From contig JABLXM010000004.1 in assembly GCA_013177815.1 (NCBI GenBank), positions 1 through 48,976 of the forward strand: 48,976 bases of DNA, written 5' to 3'. Both the position numbers and the translations under genes were made by a program. This DNA is from Anaerolineae bacterium (lineage in GTDB: Bacteria > Chloroflexota > Anaerolineae > Anaerolineales > Anaerolineaceae). Shown piece after piece: positions 16,257-26,480 of this stretch; position 1 is the first letter of the stretch, and each line of letters begins with the position of its first letter. The notes below the pieces were generated by a model. That model searched no databases and was not told where the DNA came from. It saw nothing but the letters and a program-made list of their open reading frames with translations.

Positions 16257-19200
16257 ATGAAACACTATTCGTTCCGAATCTGTCTGGCTGCGCTGCTGGC
16301 GATGGGTGCAGCATTGTTGATGGCGTTGCCCGCATTCGCTGACGAAGAACCGCCGCCGGAAGAGCCTGCTGCACCGCCGCCAGCATTTCCCGACTACGGC
16401 GCCGCCGGCGAACCGGCTTCGCTGGGTGATAATGGCAGCCAAACAGTCGTGTCACCGCTTGTCAATGCGGTGCCGCTGGCGCTGGCGGGGGGCGCCCCGG
16501 GCATCCAGGGACCGCCATGGGTGTATTACTACGTCGGTACAACCCTACGCGTCTTCGATCAACCGCAGGACGCGATCAACGAGATCATGACATCCGGAAT
16601 CCTGCCCGGCGACCGTAAGATCTATTTCGAAACCGGATCGTTCAACGGCTTCACGATCAACGGCACCCTGGGGGTGTTGAGCCAGTTGAAAGGCGCGGTG
16701 GGTCCTGGGACTTTTCCGAACAACGCGGGCGCGGCAATCCTCAACGGCGCCGTCGCGGTCAACAATACACTGTATGGCTTTACGCTGGCGGGGGTCGATG
16801 TCCACGGGGGTGTCACATTCGATACCAACAGCGGTAGCCTGACGCTGAAGAATGTGGACGCCGAGGGGATTGCCGTTTTCAACCACAATGGGAGCGTAGG
16901 GTTCGAAGCGGTGAGTTCGCACGATAGTTGGGGGGCGTATATCGCCAACGTCATTCACGCCAGCGCGGGGGTGACGATCTCCAACAGCGTATTCGTGAAC
17001 AATGATGGGGGTCCCGGCTTAGCCATCACGACCAATGGCGTTGCGTCCCTAGCGGGAGTCGTTTCCTACAATAACATCGATAGAGGAATGTTATTGACGG
17101 CAGCTAAAGGGATCAGCCTCTCCCATGCCAGTATTTCCGGCAATGGCAGCGATGGCGCCGTCATCGAAACCGGGACGAGCGCCAATATCAGTCTGTTGGA
17201 TGTGCGCAGCAATGGGAATGGCGGCGATGGGCTGCGCCTGGAAACGCTCGGCAACGTCAGTCTGACACAAGTGACGGCGAACCTGAACACGGGCAGCGGC
17301 GTCAGCGTCATTGCCTTGCCCGCTTTCGCGGGCGCGAAGAATTTGACCGTCAAGGAACTGACGGCTTCAGGTAACGATGACAAAGGCGCAGAATTCATCC
17401 TCAGCGGCAGCGCCAGCCTGACCGGAGTGACAACCAACACGAATGGAACCTCCGGGTTGGAGGTGGCTGCCGGCGGGGAGATCACGCTCAACGGCGTCAC
17501 GAGCGCGGACAATGCCAGCGGGGGGTACTATGGGATCAGCCTGAACAATTCAGGCGCCATCGGCAGCCCGGGCGTCACTGTGCTGGATAGCTACCGCAGC
17601 AACTGGGTCAGCAACAACTTCCGTGGGCTTTATATCCAGTCCAAGGGAGCGGTGCGGGTGAATGGTTTGCTCAGCGAGGGCAATGCGATGAGAGGGGTCG
17701 ATATTTCCGCGCTTACCGCCGCCGGCACGGTGACGTTGAACCGGGTGGACGCCAACGGAAACGGCGCCGGCGTTTACGTGAACTCTGGAAACGCCATCAC
17801 CTGGAAGGGGGGCGGCGCCAGCAATAACACCAACCCGGGGTTGACGGATTTCTTCGGCGCATGGTTGATCAACAGCGGCGCGCCCTCGCCAAAGGCGGTT
17901 ACGCTGGAGGATGTGTGGTTCTTCGGCAATGGGGAGACGGGGCAAAGCGGCTATGGGTTGAAGGTCGAGAGCAACGGCGCCATTTCGTTCAAGACCGGCG
18001 CTGCCAGCAGCAATGCAGGCGCCGGGGCAGTATTGTCAAATTACAGCGCCGCTTCGGCGGTGCCCATCACCCTTAGCAATATATCCTTCAATGGGAATGC
18101 AAGCGGCGGATTGGAATTGAACGCCCGCGGCGCCATTACCATCACCAACATCAGCGCTTCGTGGAACGGCTCGCACGGCGCCGACCTGACCAGTGCAAGC
18201 GGGGCGGTCAAGGTGCTGCGCACAGCCTACGGGAGGAACGAATTCCAGGGTAACGGCGCCACCGGGCTGATGATCGATGCGCATGGCGTGGTAACGCTGG
18301 GACGCCTGAGTGCCTCGGATAACGGCAGCCGTGGCATTTCCGTGGATAACTGTCACCAAACCGGCAGCGGATGTGCGGGTTACTGGGGCGTGACGCTGAC
18401 CGGCAGCAGTGGCTGGACTTCAGAGTTCAGCAGGAATGGGATGCAAGGGTTCTTGATCAACAGCGGAGGTGTTGTGAGCCTGGCGAATTTTAGCGCAAAC
18501 GATAACTTTGGATACGGCGGATACGTGTGGAACGCCGACCGCGCAGCAGCAGTGACGCTGACCAATGGACAGGCGAATGACAACCTGTTCGGCGACGGCA
18601 TCCATGTCGAGTCCAAAGGTGCAATCACCGTCAAGGATATCCAGGCGAACGGCAATGATGCCATTGGCATCAATACCAGTCCGGGGTTTACCACGGTCGA
18701 AGCGCTGACGCCTGCGCGGTGGGATTCCGGGGATATATTCATTTTTACACGGGGAACAGACCCGCTCACGATCCGCCTGACGCTGGAATTCAACGGGATC
18801 ATGACGCTGTTCCGAAATGGCGCTCAGGTCGATCAGGTGTCCGGTGGACCCGGCGAGTTGGCGCTGGATTATTCCGGGGGCAGTCAGGGCGATACCTTCC
18901 ATATTGGGATAGAAGGTTCGGCTTCCGACCAGTACGGCGGCTACCGGCTCTCGATCAATGATGCTTCCAAAACGAACTACTCCGGCGATGGCGGCGACGG
19001 GCTGGATCTGCGCAATGCCGGCGGCAGCGGGACGGTGATGGTGAAATCCGGACCGGTCTATAACAGCGTGGAGACCAGCGGCAACAGCGCCTTCGGCATC
19101 TATATCAACAGCAGCAAGGCTGTCACGTTGACCAACCTGACCGGCAACGTCAACGGCGGTGGGCTGTTCGTCGACAACTGCAATCTGGCGGGCGCCGCCT

Positions 19201-20309
19201 GCGTCAGCACGGCGAACGTCACGCTGAACGGCAGCGGCAACAGCTTCAACGGCAACTACCAGGATGGGGTGCGGTTGCTTTCGGCGGGCGCGGTGGCAAT
19301 CACGCACATCGATGTCTACGACAACCGCCAGGGCTATGGGGCGCTGATCGATGCCGGCAGCCTGAACATCACCAGCACCAGCGCGTGGTTGAACGGATTC
19401 ATCAACAACCACTTGAGCGGACTGCGCGCCATCACGACCGGGACGATCACGGTCAACAAGGTGGTTGCGAACGGCAACCAGGGGGAGGACGGCGCCTACC
19501 TCAACAACAGCGCGGCGGCAACTGCCAAGGCGGTGCTGGTGACCAACTCGCGATTCAACAGCAATGCCACGCACGGGCTGCGGGTCAATGCCAACGGCAG
19601 CATCACGCTGCGGGGGGTGAGCGCCAGCGGCAACGGCGGGGGACACGGCGCGTGGCTCTACAACCCATCTGCGGTGAACGCACCGGTCACGGTGCAGCAA
19701 TCCACCTTCGACGACAATGGCGACAAGGGAGCCCACATCGAAACCCATTCGAATGTCATCTGGAACAGCTCGTCCGCCAATGGCAACATGAGTTCTGGGG
19801 GCTATATCGTTGCGGCGCCGACCAGCACGGTGACGCTGCTGACCGGTTATGGTGAGAACCGGTTTTCTTACAACAATTATGGGTTCTATCTCAGCGGCGG
19901 GAAGATCATCACCATCAACGGGATGTGCTCGCAGGGAAATATAACCGGCGCGCTGATCGATGCGCCCGCCGCGATTGCGGTCACCATCAAGAATAGCGTG
20001 TTCGAAGAGAATGAACTTTACGGGTTGTATATTTTGAACGGCGGGCAGAGCATCCTGTTGAACAATGTTCAGGTGCGTGACAATGCCAGATACACAACCG
20101 CGTTATATGCCGGCGCCCGGCTGGTGAGCAACGGCGGCAAAATTACGCTTCAGAACAGCGCCTTCCAGGGCAATGGCGATTTTGGATTGTTGATGTATCT
20201 TAATGGCGGCACTTACACCTTCACCAACATCAGCACGCTGGGCAACAACTGGGACTACGAGAACGGAGAGGATGCTTCGGACGACCTGGATGTGATCATC
20301 AACCTGTAG
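16257..20309 (+). CDS. Large secreted right-handed parallel beta-helix protein 1
   Basis: 1350-aa exported protein. It has a Sec signal peptide ending ALPAFA-DE and a short Pro/Glu-rich spacer. A very long series of beta-helix coils follows, each with patterns such as GAITV, NGNxxxG and NNSGA. A short domain inserted at about residues 824-905 (GDIFIFTRG to YGGYRLSIND) resembles a bacterial pre-peptidase C-terminal (PPC) fold. Two coils carry a VDNC-x(6-8)-C pair (about residues 698 and 971), possibly disulphides. No catalytic lyase motif and no C-terminal anchor or sorting signal is recognised, so adhesion, glycan binding or a cell-surface structural role are all possible. GAGGAGG precedes the ATG. 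A paralogue lies at 21822-26309. Confidence 0.9.
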   Translation: MKHYSFRICLAALLAMGAALLMALPAFADEEPPPEEPAAPPPAFPDYGAAGEPASLGDNGSQTVVSPLVNAVPLALAGGAPGIQGPPWVYYYVGTTLRVFDQPQDAINEIMTSGILPGDRKIYFETGSFNGFTINGTLGVLSQLKGAVGPGTFPNNAGAAILNGAVAVNNTLYGFTLAGVDVHGGVTFDTNSGSLTLKNVDAEGIAVFNHNGSVGFEAVSSHDSWGAYIANVIHASAGVTISNSVFVNNDGGPGLAITTNGVASLAGVVSYNNIDRGMLLTAAKGISLSHASISGNGSDGAVIETGTSANISLLDVRSNGNGGDGLRLETLGNVSLTQVTANLNTGSGVSVIALPAFAGAKNLTVKELTASGNDDKGAEFILSGSASLTGVTTNTNGTSGLEVAAGGEITLNGVTSADNASGGYYGISLNNSGAIGSPGVTVLDSYRSNWVSNNFRGLYIQSKGAVRVNGLLSEGNAMRGVDISALTAAGTVTLNRVDANGNGAGVYVNSGNAITWKGGGASNNTNPGLTDFFGAWLINSGAPSPKAVTLEDVWFFGNGETGQSGYGLKVESNGAISFKTGAASSNAGAGAVLSNYSAASAVPITLSNISFNGNASGGLELNARGAITITNISASWNGSHGADLTSASGAVKVLRTAYGRNEFQGNGATGLMIDAHGVVTLGRLSASDNGSRGISVDNCHQTGSGCAGYWGVTLTGSSGWTSEFSRNGMQGFLINSGGVVSLANFSANDNFGYGGYVWNADRAAAVTLTNGQANDNLFGDGIHVESKGAITVKDIQANGNDAIGINTSPGFTTVEALTPARWDSGDIFIFTRGTDPLTIRLTLEFNGIMTLFRNGAQVDQVSGGPGELALDYSGGSQGDTFHIGIEGSASDQYGGYRLSINDASKTNYSGDGGDGLDLRNAGGSGTVMVKSGPVYNSVETSGNSAFGIYINSSKAVTLTNLTGNVNGGGLFVDNCNLAGAACVSTANVTLNGSGNSFNGNYQDGVRLLSAGAVAITHIDVYDNRQGYGALIDAGSLNITSTSAWLNGFINNHLSGLRAITTGTITVNKVVANGNQGEDGAYLNNSAAATAKAVLVTNSRFNSNATHGLRVNANGSITLRGVSASGNGGGHGAWLYNPSAVNAPVTVQQSTFDDNGDKGAHIETHSNVIWNSSSANGNMSSGGYIVAAPTSTVTLLTGYGENRFSYNNYGFYLSGGKIITINGMCSQGNITGALIDAPAAIAVTIKNSVFEENELYGLYILNGGQSILLNNVQVRDNARYTTALYAGARLVSNGGKITLQNSAFQGNGDFGLLMYLNGGTYTFTNISTLGNNWDYENGEDASDDLDVIINL

Positions 20310-20355
20310 CCGGCGGCGCAGCCGCGCCAGCCGTGGGGCATAGTTTGGGTCAGCC

Positions 20356-20392
20356 GGTGCGAGGGCGGGTTTCCATCAACCGCCCTCGCACC
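20356..20392. terminator. Strong hairpin downstream of beta-helix gene 1
   Basis: A 13-bp stem (GGTGCGAGGGCGG with CCGCCCTCGCACC) and 11-nt loop, 46 bp after the stop codon. No U-tract follows, so it may be a processing or stability hairpin as well as a terminator. Confidence 0.6.
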
Positions 20393-20465
20393 GTGGCAGG
20401 CGCGTGTTGGCAGCGCTCCAAATGGCGGGCATGAATAATTTGCCCCAGTAAGGAGCAAAATTGGC

Positions 20466-20494
20466 TTGACAGAATAGAAATAATGTTCTATAAT
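20466..20494 (+). promoter_or_regulatory. Consensus promoter of the GyrI-like gene
   Basis: TTGACA (20466-20471), a 17-bp spacer, and TATAAT (20489-20494): a perfect sigma-A-type promoter, with the predicted start near 20501 and the GGAGG ribosome-binding site within 15 nt of it. Confidence 0.85.
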
Positions 20495-20524
20495 CAGTCA
20501 AAACTACCCTTCTGGAGGAATGAC

Positions 20525-20983
20525 ATGGATTACCACTGCGAGATCATCGATCAACCCGCGCAGCCAACGCTGGCGGTGCGGACGCGCACGCCGGTGAGCG
20601 CGCTGCCGGATGTCTTGAGCAAGACCTATGCCGAGATCGAGGCTTACCTGACAGAACTGAACGAGGCGCCGGCGGGACCGCCATACACGGCTTATTTCAA
20701 CATGGACATGCAGGACCTGGCGGTGGAGATCGGCTTCCCGGTGCAGCGGGCGCTGCCCGCCAGGGGCAAGCTGCAACCCGGCAATTTACCGGCAGGCAAG
20801 GCGGCGGTGTGCATTCACACCGGTCCGTACTCGGCGATGGAGCCGGCGTACAACGCGCTGCTGGAACACGTTCACCAACAGGGGCACGAGGCGACCGGGG
20901 TGACGTACGAGTTCTACCTCAACGATCCTTCGCAGGTGGCGCCTTCGGAATTGCAGACGCGGATCGTTTTCCCGCTGAGGTGA
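20525..20983 (+). CDS. GyrI-like small-molecule-binding domain protein
   Basis: 152-aa stand-alone effector-binding domain of the GyrI/AraC-effector (SHS2 duplicate) fold. Typical segments are YEFYLNDPSQVAPSELQTRIVFPL at the C-terminus and GPPYTAYFNMDMQDLAVEIGFPV in the middle. Such proteins bind small hydrophobic or cationic ligands, and some hydrolyse cyclopropanoid toxins; the Glu and aromatic residues of the pocket were not assigned here. No DNA-binding domain is attached. The ATG at 20525 has GGAGG 7 nt upstream and a consensus promoter just before it, so it is transcribed independently. Confidence 0.85.
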   Translation: MDYHCEIIDQPAQPTLAVRTRTPVSALPDVLSKTYAEIEAYLTELNEAPAGPPYTAYFNMDMQDLAVEIGFPVQRALPARGKLQPGNLPAGKAAVCIHTGPYSAMEPAYNALLEHVHQQGHEATGVTYEFYLNDPSQVAPSELQTRIVFPLR

Positions 20984-21145
20984 CAAGGGTGAGCGAAAAG
21001 ACAATCAGCTTATCGTCAAGGAGTAAAAAGTCGATCAGGCTAAAGACAATAAGCAGATTGATGATCAGTCAACGATTAAATATGTGACATCCTGCCCGGG
21101 TTGAATGGTGTATGATCGAGCCAATTCAATCCGGTGGAGGACTTG

Positions 21146-21439
21146 ATGGAACCCAACAAACCTGAGGTCTATGATGTGGTGGCAACGGTGGTCAGCCAGG
21201 AAGGGGCGTGCGTGGTGGGGCACAAAGTAGGCGACCAGATACGCTTCTGCCAGAAGGCGGTGCAAGGCGAGCCGATCTGTGTGGATGCGCTGACGACATT
21301 GATCCCGTGCGTGTACGCCATGCGCTACGGCGCGAACTTCCCCTGGCGCGAGGATGACCCAGACACCAACCTGGTGCCCTGCCCGGACGTTGCCAACCGG
21401 TTGGTGTTCGAACTGCGACGGGTGGCGCCGGGAGAGTGA
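21146..21439 (+). CDS. TIGR04076 family small protein
   Basis: 97-aa protein matching the TIGR04076 pattern: VYDVVATVVSQEGACVVGHKVGDQI, PICVDALTTLIPCVYAMRYG, NFPWREDDPD, and CPDVANRLVFELRRV. Conserved Cys positions are retained. The function of the family is unknown. The ATG at 21146 has GGAGG 6 nt upstream. It lies 162 bp after the GyrI-like gene on the same strand and before the second beta-helix gene. Whether it shares a transcript with either neighbour is unclear. Confidence 0.85.
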   Translation: MEPNKPEVYDVVATVVSQEGACVVGHKVGDQIRFCQKAVQGEPICVDALTTLIPCVYAMRYGANFPWREDDPDTNLVPCPDVANRLVFELRRVAPGE

Positions 21440-21821
21440 GCGGGCGCGCCTGCGCCCTTGCGGTGGGAGGGTTGTTTGTAGGGGCGTGGGCGCAGCCGGC
21501 GGGAGAGGTAGGGGTGTGCGGCGGTTGGGAGGATGCCCGCGCGCTGCGCCTCTATCTGGAGGTACAGAGGGGCGGCAGGGTATATGATGAATATCACGCG
21601 AGCGATATTACAAAAATATTATGTATGCCAGGGGGCGCGGGGATTTATAATCCCTTGATACTGAAGTTCTCTAACGAGAGGCTGTTTTTTTACTTTACTT
21701 TTCTTCGATAGTGCGGGTTGAACGAAAAGGAGGTAAGCACCATTCGATAAACAAATTGAATCTCAATACATCATTACTGTAAGTCAGTCATCGATCATCG
21801 ACCATTACACATGGAGGGAAC
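21440..21821. other. 382-bp gap before beta-helix gene 2
   Basis: No gene is seen; an open frame at 21436-21711 has no ribosome-binding site and low-complexity content. A TATAAT occurs at 21646-21651 without a good -35. A weak hairpin (CTCT-AACG-AGAG, 21669-21680) followed by a T-rich run could terminate an upstream transcript. AAGGAGG at 21728-21734 has no start codon at a suitable distance. Confidence 0.45.
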
Positions 21822-24800
21822 ATGAACTTCAACAGTAAACGCATTCCACTGGCGCTCGTACTGGCGTTTGGGGTGGCATTGCTGCTGGCGATGCCGGTCT
21901 TTGCGGAAGACGTGCCCCCGCCGGAAGCGCCGGCTGAACCAATCGTTGCGGCGCCGGCTGCGCCGGATGAACCTGCTGCGCAATCGATGGGGGGAGAGTC
22001 GGTTGGCGCGCCGTTGGGCGCCGCCGGCGGGGTGAACGCCTCCGCCTTGCGCATCTGGTTCGAGGTGGGTGGACTCCTGTATGATGATTACGGAACGCTG
22101 CAGGAAGCCATCAACGGTATCACTCTGTTTGGACTGCCCGGCGACCGCACCATCCACGTGGAAGCGGGCAACTACGATACGGATGTGGACTACCAGGCTG
22201 AACTGAACGGCGCGCAGCCATACCTGGCGCAGGTGAAAGCCATCAAGGGCGTGGGCGGTTTCCCGAACAACGAGGGCGTACCGGTATTCACGGGCGGACT
22301 GACGGTCACCGGCACCACGGCGGGCTTCACGCTGGAAGGGCTGCAATTCGATCGAGAATTGTTATTCCAGAACAACACCGGTACGGTGACTTTGACCTAT
22401 GTGGATATCTACGGCGGGGACGGCGCCCTGACGGTGGAAGACCACAACGGTACGGTCAAACTGGACTCGGTCAACCTGAGCGGGGGCGGCGTGGCGAACC
22501 TGGATAACACCGCCAGTGCCAGCGCCGGCATGACGATCTTCAACAGCGCTTTCAATGGGCATGGCGGCACCCACCCAGGGCTTGCCATCAACACCAGGGG
22601 CATGGCAACCCTGACCGGCGTTAGCGCCAACTATAACGGCGGCAACGGCGCCACGATCAGCGCCAAAGGCGGCGTCAAGGTCGTTCACGGACTGTTCAAC
22701 GGCAACAATGCGTTTGGACTGGAGATTCGTCCCGGCACGGGGGGCGAGGCTGCCAGCGTCTACCTGGAAGACATCGCTGCGCGCGATAATGCGTGGTCCG
22801 GCGTGGGGATCTTCTCCGCCACCGGCGGCGTCACGATCAAACAAGCCGGGCTATCGAACAACGGTTGGCGCGGGCTGACGGTGAGCGGGGCAACGGATGA
22901 TGATCCGATCGCATCGGCGGTCACCCTGGTGGACGTTGGCGCGTATGGTAATGGCAACGAAGGCATCTACCTGCGCACCAACGGGACGGCGACGCTGACG
23001 CGCGTCACCGCGCAAGGGAACCAGGGCGTCAGCGGCATCTATATCACTACGCCCGGCGCCATCACGCTCAACAGCATCAACGCTTCCGACAATACGGCTG
23101 ATGGCGTCTTTGGGGCGATATTGGACAACCAGTTCGACGGCAGCACCAAGGGCGTTACCATTACCAACACTTATTATCGGAACAGTTTTTCCAACAACCG
23201 GGGCAACGGTTTGTGGATACGCACCAACGGTGCGGTCTCGATCAAGGGGCTGGATGCCAACAACAACCGCATCGGAGACAATGATAATGGGTACGGCATC
23301 TTCATCTCCGGCGGGGCGGCATCCAACGTGACCCTAACCGACGTGAATGCCGATAACAACGACCAGTACGGCGTGAAGATCGCCACCGCGGGCACCATCA
23401 CCTGGAAGGGCGGCGGCGCCAACAACAACGGGGATGATAACGTTGGTGAGCGCTTCGGCGCGCTGCTGGAAAACCAGTACGCTTCGGCGACCAAGGCAGT
23501 CACGCTGGGGAACCTGAACTTCGACGGAAACCGCAACGGTAGCGGGTTGACCGTCCACAGCAAAGGCGCCATCAACATCAAGACCAGCGGCGCCAGTTGG
23601 AACGATGGGTTTGGCATGGATTTGAGCAGCAACTTCAGCGGTGGTAACGGCGCCATCAGCGTGCTTTCCAGCGCCACCCAGGGTAACGAGTTCAACGGTA
23701 ACGGCGAACACGGGCTCAAGATCCAGGCGACCGGGGCTGTCAGCCTGGCGTATCTCAACGCCCGCGAGAACATCGGTAAAGGCTTCGACATCAACAATAC
23801 CTATGCCGTGACCGCAGCCCCGGTGAAGCTGACCAACCTGGACGCCGGCAACAATGTTGGCGATGGTATCTACGTGGAGACGAAGGGCGCGGTCACCGCC
23901 AGCAACTTGAATAGCTCTGGGAACGGCGGCACAGGCGTCAACATCGATGCCAGCGCGGGCACCGGCGCGGTCAAAGTGCTGCGCACGGCGCATTGGCACA
24001 ATTATTTCAGCGACAATGACGGGGAAGGCTTGAGCATCCTGGCGCGCGGGGCGATCACGCTGGCGCGCCTGATGGCAAACAACAACGGCGGCTTGGGGGC
24101 TTATATCGACAACTGCCTGGCGCAACCGGACAACACCTGCCTGGGGAACGGCGGCGTGACCTTCCAGATTACGCCCGGCTGGAACCATGAGTTCAGCGGG
24201 AATGGCGGGTTGGGTCTTTACGTGCAATCCAAGGGCGCGATCAGCATCAGCAACGTCAACGCCAACAACAACGCGTATATCGGCGTGGTGCTGGACAACA
24301 ACTGGGTGGGCGCCAACGGCACAATCACGATCGGTTCGGTGGGCGGCGGCAACAACAATTTCAGCCAGAACGGCGGCAGCGGGTTGCTAGCATTCTCCAC
24401 CGGCGCCATCAGCCTGAGCCAGTTCGAAGCCAACAACAACTACGGTTACGGCGTGCACCTCAACAACGCCGCGGCGACGAGCGCCAAACCGGTGACGGTG
24501 CTGAACGGTAACACCAGCGACAATACCAATGGCGACGGGCTGCGCATCAGTTCGAAAGGCAACATCAAGGTGACCTCGGTCAGCGCGGACCGCAACGACG
24601 GGCGAGACATGTGGCTGAACGATGGCGAATCGGTGGCGGAGCGGTTGCGGGACTATAACGCGGCGGAAGGGGATGCCTGGAAGTTCACCCTGGACGAGGC
24701 AGGCACGACCAATACCGAGCTGCACCTGTACAATAACTTCGAGGCGGTGCTCTCGCTGCAGTACTATGACGGGGCAACAGAAAGCTGGCTGCAATATGGG

Positions 24801-26309
24801 AGCGCCACGGTCAGCGGGGTGGGAGTACTCACGCTGGATGTGGACATCCTGCCGGCAGGAGACTACCGCATCCTGGTGCAGGGCAGCGATGATAGCCAAT
24901 ACGGCGATTATGTGCTTTCGTTCAACGACCCCTGGAATGATAACCTGCAGCGCAACGGCGCCAGCGGCTTTGACCTGAGCAATTCCTACGACGGCGGCGC
25001 AGGCACGATCACGCTGTTGCCGGGCGCCACGCAATCACAGGTGGTCGCCAACGAGAATTCCGCCACCGGCATCATTGCTTTCAGCCGCAAGGCGGTCACG
25101 CTGGGACAGATGCACGCGGACGGGAACGGCGGGCGCGGCGTCGTCGTGGACAACTGCCTGTGGGATGACGACCTGGGCGCTTGCGCGGCGACTGCGCCGG
25201 TGACGCTGAAAGGCAACGGCAGCGGCTTCTTCAACAACACCTGGGATGGCATGTTCATCTATACCAATGGCGCTGCCAACCTGGTCAACCTGGCTGCCGG
25301 GGACAACGGGCATGGATATGATGCGTCACCCTATCGGTGGAATGGCGTCTATATCGATGCCGGCGGCAACGTCAGCATCAAAACCGCCGGCACCAGCCAG
25401 GGAGTCAACTGGTTCGGAAACAACGGCGATACCGGGCTGGTGGTCTACTCGGCGGGCACCATTACGATCGACAAGGCGATAGTCAACCAGAACGGGGAAC
25501 AAGGCGGCTTGCTGCAAAACGATTACGCCGTCAGCCCCAAAGCCGTGACGGTGACCAACTCGAGCTTCGATGATAACGGATACGGGTTGGATATATATAC
25601 CACTGGGGCGGTGACATTGAAAAAGATGCAGACCAACAATAACGCTTACGACGGGACGTGGATCTGGAACTATGACACCATTGCGCCGGTCAGCATCATA
25701 CAGAGTGATTTCTCGGGCAACCAGGATGGTTACGGCATCTCGGTGGACGTGTTGGGTAACATCACCTGGAACAGTTCCAGCGCTAACGGCAACGCGGAAC
25801 AGGGCGCCTGGCTGGATAACGACGACGGCATCGGCACGGTGACGCTGCTGGGATCCTACGGGTTGAACAATTTCTATAACAACCAGGACATCGGGCTGGA
25901 GATCGAGAGCTTCAATAGCGTCTCCGTGAACAGCGTGCGTGCTGGGTTCGGTGCCATGGGCGCCTATATCAATGCACAGGGTCCAGTGACGATCTCCAAC
26001 AGCATCTTCGAGAACAGTTGGGAGAACGGGCTGAAAGTCGAGGGCGGTTTTGGCAACCTCAGCCTGAACAACGTCTCGGTCTTCCGTAATGCGCTGGACT
26101 CTGGCGGCGATTACGCCGGCGCGATCCTGACGGCACAGTTTGGCAACATTTTCATCACCAACAGCAACTTCAGCGGCAACGGCGACGCCGGCTTGAGCCT
26201 GGGTTGGAACGCACCGTTCTTCTACAGCCTCACAAACACCACGTATTACGGTAACAACATGGACGACGATGGTTCGCCGAACTTCAACCTGGTGACACAT
26301 GTCCCTTGA
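21822..26309 (+). CDS. Large secreted right-handed parallel beta-helix protein 2
   Basis: 1495-aa paralogue of the protein at 16257-20309 with the same layout. It has a signal peptide ending AMPVFA-ED, a Pro/Ala spacer, a shared N-terminal block (QEAINGITLFGLPGDRTIHVEAG, FPNNEG) and then continuous beta-helix coils (GAITW, NNNxxxG). A PPC-like insert sits at about residues 946-1035 (AEGDAWKFTLDEAG to YGDYVLSFND). VDNC/IDNC-to-Cys pairs occur near residues 762 and 1108. No membrane anchor or enzyme active site is recognised. GGAGGG precedes the ATG. Coil composition is rich in Asn and Gly, as in extracellular adhesins. Confidence 0.9.
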   Translation: MNFNSKRIPLALVLAFGVALLLAMPVFAEDVPPPEAPAEPIVAAPAAPDEPAAQSMGGESVGAPLGAAGGVNASALRIWFEVGGLLYDDYGTLQEAINGITLFGLPGDRTIHVEAGNYDTDVDYQAELNGAQPYLAQVKAIKGVGGFPNNEGVPVFTGGLTVTGTTAGFTLEGLQFDRELLFQNNTGTVTLTYVDIYGGDGALTVEDHNGTVKLDSVNLSGGGVANLDNTASASAGMTIFNSAFNGHGGTHPGLAINTRGMATLTGVSANYNGGNGATISAKGGVKVVHGLFNGNNAFGLEIRPGTGGEAASVYLEDIAARDNAWSGVGIFSATGGVTIKQAGLSNNGWRGLTVSGATDDDPIASAVTLVDVGAYGNGNEGIYLRTNGTATLTRVTAQGNQGVSGIYITTPGAITLNSINASDNTADGVFGAILDNQFDGSTKGVTITNTYYRNSFSNNRGNGLWIRTNGAVSIKGLDANNNRIGDNDNGYGIFISGGAASNVTLTDVNADNNDQYGVKIATAGTITWKGGGANNNGDDNVGERFGALLENQYASATKAVTLGNLNFDGNRNGSGLTVHSKGAINIKTSGASWNDGFGMDLSSNFSGGNGAISVLSSATQGNEFNGNGEHGLKIQATGAVSLAYLNARENIGKGFDINNTYAVTAAPVKLTNLDAGNNVGDGIYVETKGAVTASNLNSSGNGGTGVNIDASAGTGAVKVLRTAHWHNYFSDNDGEGLSILARGAITLARLMANNNGGLGAYIDNCLAQPDNTCLGNGGVTFQITPGWNHEFSGNGGLGLYVQSKGAISISNVNANNNAYIGVVLDNNWVGANGTITIGSVGGGNNNFSQNGGSGLLAFSTGAISLSQFEANNNYGYGVHLNNAAATSAKPVTVLNGNTSDNTNGDGLRISSKGNIKVTSVSADRNDGRDMWLNDGESVAERLRDYNAAEGDAWKFTLDEAGTTNTELHLYNNFEAVLSLQYYDGATESWLQYGSATVSGVGVLTLDVDILPAGDYRILVQGSDDSQYGDYVLSFNDPWNDNLQRNGASGFDLSNSYDGGAGTITLLPGATQSQVVANENSATGIIAFSRKAVTLGQMHADGNGGRGVVVDNCLWDDDLGACAATAPVTLKGNGSGFFNNTWDGMFIYTNGAANLVNLAAGDNGHGYDASPYRWNGVYIDAGGNVSIKTAGTSQGVNWFGNNGDTGLVVYSAGTITIDKAIVNQNGEQGGLLQNDYAVSPKAVTVTNSSFDDNGYGLDIYTTGAVTLKKMQTNNNAYDGTWIWNYDTIAPVSIIQSDFSGNQDGYGISVDVLGNITWNSSSANGNAEQGAWLDNDDGIGTVTLLGSYGLNNFYNNQDIGLEIESFNSVSVNSVRAGFGAMGAYINAQGPVTISNSIFENSWENGLKVEGGFGNLSLNNVSVFRNALDSGGDYAGAILTAQFGNIFITNSNFSGNGDAGLSLGWNAPFFYSLTNTTYYGNNMDDDGSPNFNLVTHVP

Positions 26310-26347
26310 GCGAGCCGCGCATGACGCGTGAGTGATCTACGACAATA

Positions 26348-26381
26348 TTGGCTGGGACATCCCAACGGATGCCCCAGCCAA
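26348..26381. terminator. Bidirectional hairpin terminator
   Basis: A 15-pair stem with one mismatch (TTGGCTGGG with CCCAGCCAA, CATCC with GGATG) and a CAAC loop, followed by GCCTTTATTC. It is located between the convergent beta-helix 2 and homocysteine methyltransferase genes. Confidence 0.75.
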
Positions 26382-26480
26382 GCCTTTATTCACGACCCGG
26401 TCCAAGTGGGCGCCGGCGCCCAGGCATTATTTTTGGGCGAGTGACTATTCGTAGCGTGGGTATTTGACAGAGAGCAGCGC

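Noticed and set aside
18420-19748. 442-codon antisense frame in the first beta-helix gene
   Set aside because: It arises from the regular coil codons of the real gene.
21436-21711. 91-codon frame after the TIGR04076 gene
   Set aside because: Overlaps the previous stop, lacks a ribosome-binding site and has low-complexity Gly/Arg sequence.
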